A DNA stretch of 40,610 nt from CAYSRM01 sp964475205 (lineage in GTDB: Bacteria > Verrucomicrobiota > Kiritimatiellia > UBA8416 > CAYSRM01): contig CAYYVQ010000018.1 in the NCBI GenBank assembly GCA_964475205.1, forward strand, positions 1 through 40,610, given 5' to 3'. Both the position numbers and the translations under genes were made by a program. Below, piece after piece: positions 35,176 through 40,610 of the stretch (the first letter of the stretch is position 1; every line of letters begins with the position of its first letter). The notes beneath the pieces were generated by a model that worked only from the letters and a program-made list of their open reading frames with translations, ran no database searches and had not been told where the DNA came from.

Positions 35176-36027
35176 ATGAAAAAAACAATGCCGACATTGC
35201 TGTTGTCGCTCCCGCTGCTTTGTGCAATACCGCAAACATCCACGCTTATGGCAATGGCCGAGCGCAATACTGCTCATAAAAAGCCACCATTGACCAAGAG
35301 CTTCGGGGTAAATGAATATAGAATCTCATCCGGGCCTATCAGGATTCCAGGGGTCAAGGACAACGCATCCGGGCTCACAGTAAACAGAAAGACAGGCGCA
35401 TTATTCGCAGTTATAAACCATCCGGAACGTCTGCTTGAACTCGATGTAAGGGGCCGCGTCAAACGGTCCATTGAGTTGAAAGGTTTCAGAGACACCGAAG
35501 GCGTTGCATGGATCAAAGATGACACTTTTGGCATTGCCGAAGAGGGAAAAGCGATAGTATCGATTTGTGAGGTACTTCCGGAAACAAGGGTTATTGCCCG
35601 CGGGAAAAACAGACAAATCACGATTGAAGCTGCTTACCTTGCCAATACCGGGCTGGAGGGCTTGTGCTACGATAAAAAGCAAAATGTCTTTTATGCCGTC
35701 AAAGAAAAATACCCTCGCAAAATCTACCGTTTTGCGGCAGATGAAAAAAGGAAGATCGCTAAGGTCAAGAGCCCATGGAACATTGAAGAGCATTCAATGG
35801 GCATGAGCGACTTGTCAGGGATTGCCCTTGATGATACCTCCGGCCATTTACTGATTTTAAGCCATGAGTCAAAATGTGTCGTCGAATGCACACCATCAGG
35901 AAAGGAAATCGGACGCCTTGAACTCCCCGGCATTCCGCAGCCAGAAGGCGTTGCCATAGACGCTTCCGGCAGACTTTTCATTTGCAGCGAACCGAATATG
36001 CTGTATATATTCGACAAAGATCACTGA
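35176..36027 (+). CDS. Secreted SdiA-regulated/YjiK-type beta-propeller protein
   Basis: 283 aa from the ATG at 35176. Signal peptide MKKTMPTLLLSLPLLCAIPQ, cut near MAMA. Mature part is a six-bladed-propeller-like repeat: GVKDNASGLTVNRKTGALFAV, GFRDTEGVAWIKDDTFGIAEEG, NTGLEGLCYDKKQNVFYAVKE, MSDLSGIALDDTSGHLLIL and PQPEGVAIDASGRLFI, the pattern of PF06977 (SdiA-regulated) and phytase-like proteins. An ATG six bases earlier (35170) overlaps the AAGGGA site, so 35176 is chosen. Isolated, with the GT-rich tract upstream; convergent with the FG-GAP gene, 15 bp apart. Function not known; family members are periplasmic and of undefined role. Confidence 0.78.
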   Translation: MKKTMPTLLLSLPLLCAIPQTSTLMAMAERNTAHKKPPLTKSFGVNEYRISSGPIRIPGVKDNASGLTVNRKTGALFAVINHPERLLELDVRGRVKRSIELKGFRDTEGVAWIKDDTFGIAEEGKAIVSICEVLPETRVIARGKNRQITIEAAYLANTGLEGLCYDKKQNVFYAVKEKYPRKIYRFAADEKRKIAKVKSPWNIEEHSMGMSDLSGIALDDTSGHLLILSHESKCVVECTPSGKEIGRLELPGIPQPEGVAIDASGRLFICSEPNMLYIFDKDH

Positions 36028-36042
36028 CCCGATGGACTGACA

Positions 36043-37980
36043 CTATTCGGGTTTTATATCAACACGCACCGGACCGTCCTCTACAATGACCTCTTTTTCG
36101 CCCTTTGTCCCGTCGGCAAATGTCCACTTTATTTTGCAGGGACCTGCGTCATACTGGCCGAAGAAAGCCCGCCTTGTTCCTGCCATCAGATTCCATGAAC
36201 CCAGGCATCGGTCGTTGCTCCAGGCGCTCACTTTGACCGGGCCAAAGTAACCGCTGTCCACAGGTAGAGCTGCCACGGCGGCAAGGTTGGAATATTCGCT
36301 CGTATTTCGATTAAGAACCCATACTTCCCCGTTCTTCAACACTAAAACCATGTCCTGTCCGCCGTCCCCGTTCAAGTCCGCAAGACAACCTGCCTGTTGC
36401 CCCTTTTCCGAAGGAACCAAAAGGCTATTCTCCGCAACATCCAGCATATGGGCGTGTCCGAAGCTTCGAAAACCGCGGTTAAAGAAAAGATGCGGCGCCT
36501 GATGGGAATAAGCCATCAAGATATCCTGGCGGCCGTCATTATTGATGTCGCCGGTCATACCGTCAATGCCGCCCGGCTGCCCGATATAGGCCAGTTCCCC
36601 TGCCCATCCGACTGTGCCCGCAAACTTTGCTTCGCCCTGGTTGTTCCATAACTGTTTGCTCGTCTCGTTAACAGTAAAGACATCAAAACGCAGATCGTGA
36701 TCATAGTCGCCCAGAAAAGCCCATGACTTTCCCTGGCCCAATGCTGCATTAGAAACGCGAGGCTCTTTAAATTTTCCCGGGCTTGACCCCTTGTAAAACA
36801 GGCTTCCGTTTTCCATCATCTGTAAAATATCCGGTACTGTATCGTTATCCAGGTCTGCAACAATGCAACGACCCGCCTTGCCCATTTCGCCGCCCTCGAA
36901 ATCCTTATCAGAAATTTTCCGTCTTTTTCCGTCAGAAGGCGTCCATAATTCAGGCACATTGCCGGTATTGATCAATACACCAGGTTTGCCCGGTTGACCG
37001 ATATCCATTATTGTAAGCCCGATGCATCCGTCTTTCAGAGTTACATCCTTAACAGGCTTTTTTGTGAAAACACCTTTGGACCCCTGTTCATGAATGCTCA
37101 AGGCTTTGCCGTCCCAGCTCAAAAGATCAATCCGCTTGTCCCCGTTCAGGTCACCCCACGCGTAGACGAACGAAGCTGCCTCAAGTTTGTGCGACGAAGT
37201 TAAATCCTTGTAATCATCCCCTTCATCCGCCGAATAAAGTCTGTCCCCGGATTCGGCGGCTACATGAAGATATGGCTTGCCGGGACTCAACTCCACAAGA
37301 CCGGCTCCATGCGCCTTTCCAGAGACTTTGCCAACTTGTTGAGCCGGAGCCCATTCTGCCCCTGCTCTGACAGGAACGTTAGCATATGGGTCTTCCAGGA
37401 TATACCGCACACATTCGTTCAACATCTCGGTAGCGCCGGCCCATGTCGCCTGGAGCGATGTCATTGACGCATCCAACTTATCAAACTCCCAGACGCCTTC
37501 TTTGTTCTGATAGAAAATCAACCACTGCCCGGATGTGTGAAGCAACGCCTTTGAAGCCCCCAACTCCTCTGTCTCAAATTCAACGGATTGCCCATTTTCC
37601 ATTGCATATGCGTCATCAGATGTATCTTCTTCCGTGCCTTCTTCGGTGTCTTCCTGATCCTTGCCGATAAAAAGCAATGCCGGCGTATCTCCAGCGGGTT
37701 CTACAATTTCTTTCTCAACATATCGGACCTGGTCCTCCATGCCTGTGCTGAAATCAAATTTGAAAGTCTTGTTCTCGGATTTTCCTTTCAGAAAATTCAA
37801 TTTCCCGGTCAATTTGTGGTCCTTGATCGGAAAATCAAAGCGCACTTCAGCAATCACTCCCGATTGCTTAACAAGGTGTATGGGTGTAAAATTCGGATTA
37901 ATAAGCGCTTTCGCACAAACACCCAAACCAAAAAGAACAGCAACCATTGCAAATATCCTGTAAGCTCTTTTCCCCTTCAT
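36043..37980 (-). CDS. Secreted FG-GAP/VCBS repeat protein
   Basis: 645 aa from the ATG at 37980, which follows AAGGAAGGAAGGAAT; the longer frame (to 38034) would add 18 polar residues before the signal and is rejected. Signal peptide MKGKRAYRIFAMVAVLFGLG, cut near AKA. N-terminal third (about 30-210) is beta-rich with an acidic loop (EDTEEGTEEDTSDDAY). From about 230, Ca-binding-type repeats appear: WGDLNGDKRIDLLSW, ADLDNDTVPDILQM, GDYDHDLRFDVFTVN, GDINNDGRQDILMAY, ADLNGDGGQDMVLVL. FG-GAP/VCBS repeats form a propeller as in integrin alpha chains and are common on PVC surface proteins. Ligand unknown. Convergent with the SdiA-type propeller. Confidence 0.85.
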   Translation of the reverse strand: MKGKRAYRIFAMVAVLFGLGVCAKALINPNFTPIHLVKQSGVIAEVRFDFPIKDHKLTGKLNFLKGKSENKTFKFDFSTGMEDQVRYVEKEIVEPAGDTPALLFIGKDQEDTEEGTEEDTSDDAYAMENGQSVEFETEELGASKALLHTSGQWLIFYQNKEGVWEFDKLDASMTSLQATWAGATEMLNECVRYILEDPYANVPVRAGAEWAPAQQVGKVSGKAHGAGLVELSPGKPYLHVAAESGDRLYSADEGDDYKDLTSSHKLEAASFVYAWGDLNGDKRIDLLSWDGKALSIHEQGSKGVFTKKPVKDVTLKDGCIGLTIMDIGQPGKPGVLINTGNVPELWTPSDGKRRKISDKDFEGGEMGKAGRCIVADLDNDTVPDILQMMENGSLFYKGSSPGKFKEPRVSNAALGQGKSWAFLGDYDHDLRFDVFTVNETSKQLWNNQGEAKFAGTVGWAGELAYIGQPGGIDGMTGDINNDGRQDILMAYSHQAPHLFFNRGFRSFGHAHMLDVAENSLLVPSEKGQQAGCLADLNGDGGQDMVLVLKNGEVWVLNRNTSEYSNLAAVAALPVDSGYFGPVKVSAWSNDRCLGSWNLMAGTRRAFFGQYDAGPCKIKWTFADGTKGEKEVIVEDGPVRVDIKPE

Positions 37981-38211
37981 ATATTCCTTCCTTCCTTGTC
38001 TTGTTTTGTTAAACCTCTGATTAAAAGCGCGCAATCCTTTTCCGGCAAAAGGTAACCAACTTCTACATCACATTTACTATATGCCATTCCCGAGGACATG
38101 GAAAGTTATATTGGACAAAACCGACCCGCCAAATTTGACGCAACCTCAATGCAAGCAGGCTAACACAACTTAAAATACATAACACCGTTGAAAAGGCATC
38201 CGGGCGCGGCC

Positions 38212-39651
38212 TCAGCTATTGCCCCTTTTCTCGATAATTTTCTCAAGCGCGGCCACAACATTCTCCGGCAGCGCCTCGGGTTTATGAGATTCAAGAATCG
38301 AAAGTACTCGTTCGTTCAAATCTGTGGCCATATCTTTTTCACCAGCCAGCTTCCATACTTCTCGCTGGTCCCTGTTGAAGTACCTTGGCGCCCAATTGTC
38401 CCGGCAATGTTTTACCGTGTGTTCGGTATCCAGGTACTGGCCCATTGGCCCGACTTCATCAATGACATCAAGAGCAAGGGTCTCGTCTGATATTTCGATA
38501 CCCCTGGCAATGCGCTTGACTGAAGATATTATTTCATCACAAAGCAGAAGCATCTCCATCGAACTTATCAGGCCGCTGTTCAAATAACCAACATCGTGAA
38601 TCAAGTTATTTCCTGAAAACTCGGCCATAAGCAACTCATAGGCAGCCTCTGCTCCAGCCTGGGCGTCGAGAACCTTGCTGTCACTGGCTCCGGCAAGCCC
38701 CCACACCGGCACGTTGTAATAACGCGCCATATCCGCAAAGGCCGCAAAACCCATGTGAAATTCCGGCGCCGCATAAGGGAAATTACCCGTGCGCATATCC
38801 ATCATGGTCACGTTGCCTCCGTACATGTACGGGGCGCCCGGGCACACAAGCTGGTGAATCACCATTGCCGAAAGCGTTTCCGCATTTGCGAGAGCAAGCG
38901 CCCCGGCGAATGTGACCGGCGCCGTGGCTCCGGCATTGATTCCTGAAGGAACCGTTACGGGCAGGCCCTTCTCCGCGCAGAACATCAGCATCTCGATTTC
39001 CTTGGCTGTATGCCGCAATGGGCTGACCGGCTCGGTATAGAGCATTGCGCGCGGCCGCTGCCGAATCTCCTGATCAGAACCGTATAAGGCCTTCATCATA
39101 TCATATATAGATTCCATGTCGGCCATTCCCTGGGCGGTATATACTATAGGTTTAGTTGTCTCCATAGCCATTGCCGCATATTGCGCAACAAAAGATGCCT
39201 GCCCCTTATCCTTGGCAATGCCCATACTCATAACAAAATCAATATTAGGCAAGGCATCTGTAAAACGGGTAAAACGCCGGACAGTCTCGTATGTCGTTGA
39301 AACAGGCTCCCTGGTCTCAGGGTCCATTGTGCTTGGAGTATCGCTTCCTGTGCCGTAATGGCAACGATCTCCACCTAAATCCATCGCCGGCTGACCATTC
39401 CTGTCGTGTAAAGTTATCATGTCAGGAACCGTGCTGATAGCCTTGCGCACAAGCCCGGCGGGTATCCGAACACAATCGCCGTCAACAAGCGCGCCAGCTT
39501 CTTCTAATAGATCACGAGCCTTCTCGGATTCCACCACTACACCTGTCCTGGCCAGTATCTTCTCGGCGGCATGGTGGATCGCCGCGCAATCCTTTTCGGA
39601 AAGCATTCTGGACATTACATTTGGAATTCTATCAAGCGAGGAATACTGCAT
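38212..39651 (-). CDS. MttB-family (trimethylamine methyltransferase-like), non-pyrrolysine
   Basis: 479 aa from the ATG at 39651; AAGGAG sits 6 nt upstream of it and only 3 nt from an adjacent ATG at 39654, so the second is preferred. Seen: the family start LDRIPNVMSRMLSEKDC, HYGTGSDTPSTMDPET near 97-112, SPLRHTAKEIEMLMFCAEKG, and a continuous frame with no internal TAG, so no pyrrolysine. This is the non-Pyl MttB type; the Desulfitobacterium MtgB member demethylates glycine betaine, with methyl passed to a corrinoid protein. No corrinoid protein or MtgA partner is nearby, so the substrate (a quaternary amine or other methylated compound) is unknown. Cytoplasmic, single gene. Confidence 0.85.
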   Translation of the reverse strand: MQYSSLDRIPNVMSRMLSEKDCAAIHHAAEKILARTGVVVESEKARDLLEEAGALVDGDCVRIPAGLVRKAISTVPDMITLHDRNGQPAMDLGGDRCHYGTGSDTPSTMDPETREPVSTTYETVRRFTRFTDALPNIDFVMSMGIAKDKGQASFVAQYAAMAMETTKPIVYTAQGMADMESIYDMMKALYGSDQEIRQRPRAMLYTEPVSPLRHTAKEIEMLMFCAEKGLPVTVPSGINAGATAPVTFAGALALANAETLSAMVIHQLVCPGAPYMYGGNVTMMDMRTGNFPYAAPEFHMGFAAFADMARYYNVPVWGLAGASDSKVLDAQAGAEAAYELLMAEFSGNNLIHDVGYLNSGLISSMEMLLLCDEIISSVKRIARGIEISDETLALDVIDEVGPMGQYLDTEHTVKHCRDNWAPRYFNRDQREVWKLAGEKDMATDLNERVLSILESHKPEALPENVVAALEKIIEKRGNS

Positions 39652-39795
39652 CATATACTCCTTAAGTTTTCTTTATACAATCGATGAGACTTTATAAATT
39701 CAGCCCAAATCTCCGGGCGCTACAAACTCCTGACTGAAACACTAACATATATCGCAATCATCTATCCGTTGTCAACTCTAACAACCGGGTACACA

Positions 39796-39989
39796 GCAAT
39801 TCTAATTATGGCCTCTTCTGCCCAAAACCTATTTGTATAACGATGTGCGTAGTAGCGCGGGCTTCACCGAAGCCCAGCGCTCTTGGGGCCTCGGCTTCGG
39901 TGAAGCCGGGCCTACTCGCGCGTGGCTGCAATATCGTGCCGGAACTCTGGCCACGCCAAACGTGGCAAAATGGCCATAATTAGAATTGC
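39796..39989. mobile_element. MITE-like 194-bp element with perfect 18-bp terminal inverted repeats
   Basis: GCAATTCTAATTATGGCC at 39796-39813 is exactly the reverse complement of GGCCATAATTAGAATTGC at 39972-39989. Between them sit two 15-bp units, GGCTTCACCGAAGCC (39860-39874) and GGCTTCGGTGAAGCC (39893-39907), which are inverted copies of each other and each self-complementary. No coding frame, no transposase, no obvious target duplication. The shape is that of a MITE or a large cruciform/RNA hairpin element. Confidence 0.7.
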
Positions 39990-40483
39990 CGGATTCCGCT
40001 GATGCGCCCGGTGATATACGGAACGATTCGTGCGCCGCATAGGGAGGGGATATTCTTGCCAACAACATCGCCATCGGCGGCGCCATCAATCTTCGATCGG
40101 CCGAGCGTTATTCGGATTCCGGTGTTCTGAGCCTGACATGCGCCGGCACAGTTACGCTGGCCGAGCTGGATTTGGACAAGATGCTGCGAGCCTCTCTCGA
40201 CAGCGGCAGCGGCAACTCGACCATTGAAGGCGCTATTGCCGATTTCGACACCCCCGGGGCAACAGGCAGCGGGACGCAGTCGGATCCGTACAAGACCGCC
40301 GAAACCAGTCTGCGCGCGCCCGAGGGGCAGGTAGTGTATTACGAATATTCGGCCGGTTCGCTCAACGACGACCTTGGCGGACATGTCTGGCAGCTCAAGG
40401 ATATGGATGGTGAAACCGACGGCGGCCTGCTGGTCTCCGCATCGGAAATCCCCGCCGACGGCACGGTCTTTGTTGTGCATTGA
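39990..40483 (+). pseudogene. 3' remnant of a secreted repeat (beta-helix/adhesin-like) gene
   Basis: An open frame runs from 40043 to the TGA at 40481-40483 with no early start: GDILANNIAIGGAINLRSAE, then SGVLSLTCAGTVTLAEL, and a Ser/Gly/Asp-rich tail GSGTQSDPYKTAETSLRAPE. The same frame continues upstream of an in-frame TAG at 40040-40042 back to 39990, where it meets the MITE-like element. The first ATG is only at 40172. This looks like the 3' end of a larger secreted protein of beta-helix or autotransporter-passenger style. The loss of its 5' end next to the element suggests decay, but the window ends soon so the homologue cannot be identified. Confidence 0.5.
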
Positions 40484-40501
40484 GGGGCTGACAGAACTTT
40501 C

Positions 40502-40534
40502 GAGTGCAGCCGGGCGTCCCGCACGGCTGCATTC
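40502..40534. terminator. Strong hairpin after the gene remnant
   Basis: TGCAGCCG (40505-40512) pairs with CGGCTGCA (40524-40531), extended by a G-T and two Watson-Crick pairs to an 11-bp stem, 18 nt after the remnant's stop codon. No T run follows, so it may be a terminator-like or mRNA-stability hairpin. Confidence 0.4.
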
Positions 40535-40563
40535 GGCGCTATCCCTTGCGATACCTGTTGCGG

Positions 40564-40588
40564 CAGCAGGTTGAAGTACAACCTGCTG
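40564..40588. repeat. Perfect 10-bp stem hairpin
   Basis: CAGCAGGTTG (40564-40573), loop aagta, CAACCTGCTG (40579-40588). It lies near the right edge of the window; possible site or repeat end, with nothing recognisable beside it. Confidence 0.4.
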
Positions 40589-40610
40589 TACTTTGCTTGT
40601 GATCAATGCG

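Overview
The window reads as chromosomal DNA of an environmental, probably uncultured, Gram-negative-type bacterium. Several traits point to the PVC superphylum (Lentisphaerota, Kiritimatiellota, Planctomycetota or relatives): a giant membrane Ser/Thr kinase with internalin-like 'T-x-V-x-D' leucine-rich repeats, a Tad pilus locus with an FHA-fused ATPase, large secreted HEAT/kelch/FN3, PQQ-propeller and FG-GAP proteins, and a PL26-like/GH123-like glycan module. This placement is inference from gene content only; no rRNA or tRNA is present.

Layout. (1) 71-4056: orphan LarE-type sulfur transferase (minus), then a plus-strand run of a GT2 polyprenyl-phosphate glycosyltransferase, a CPBP membrane protease and MtnA. 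(2) 4092-8657, minus: LRR Ser/Thr kinase, immediately preceded by a signal-bearing protein with about eleven CxxCxGxG zinc motifs; the stop of one abuts the start of the other. (3) 8749-21408, plus, divergent from the kinase: a Tad/Flp pilus operon with two Flp-type pilins, two TadE-like proteins, a TadG-like protein, a small secreted unknown, CpaB, FHA-CpaF/TadA, TadB and TadC, followed by a giant secreted HEAT-kelch-FN3 protein. No secretin (CpaC/RcpA), CpaE/TadZ or prepilin peptidase is in the window. (4) 21584-28284, minus: three-gene operon of a transglutaminase-fold protein, a GH123/DUF4091-like protein and a PL26/YetA-like exo-lyase. (5) 28285-28791: a 507-bp gene-poor gap with a nested inverted-repeat structure. 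(6) 28792-35015, plus: tightly overlapping trio of a membrane-anchored PQQ-type beta-propeller, a rifampin-phosphotransferase-like PEP/ATP dikinase, and a bacterial homologue of the archaeal/eukaryotic DUF106 (EMC3/TMCO1, YidC-like) insertase family. (7) 35176-39654: SdiA-regulated-type propeller, FG-GAP/VCBS lipid- or surface-type secreted protein, and a non-pyrrolysine MttB-family methyltransferase. (8) 39796-40610: a 194-bp MITE-like element with perfect 18-bp terminal inverted repeats next to the 3' remnant of a secreted repeat protein, then strong hairpins.

How they may work together. The kinase and the zinc-motif protein share a 91-bp divergent control region with the Tad operon, and the Tad ATPase carries an FHA domain, so phospho-signalling to the pilus is a natural hypothesis, although the FHA pocket residues look degenerate. 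The most unusual block is the propeller-dikinase-insertase operon, which matches no system I can name.
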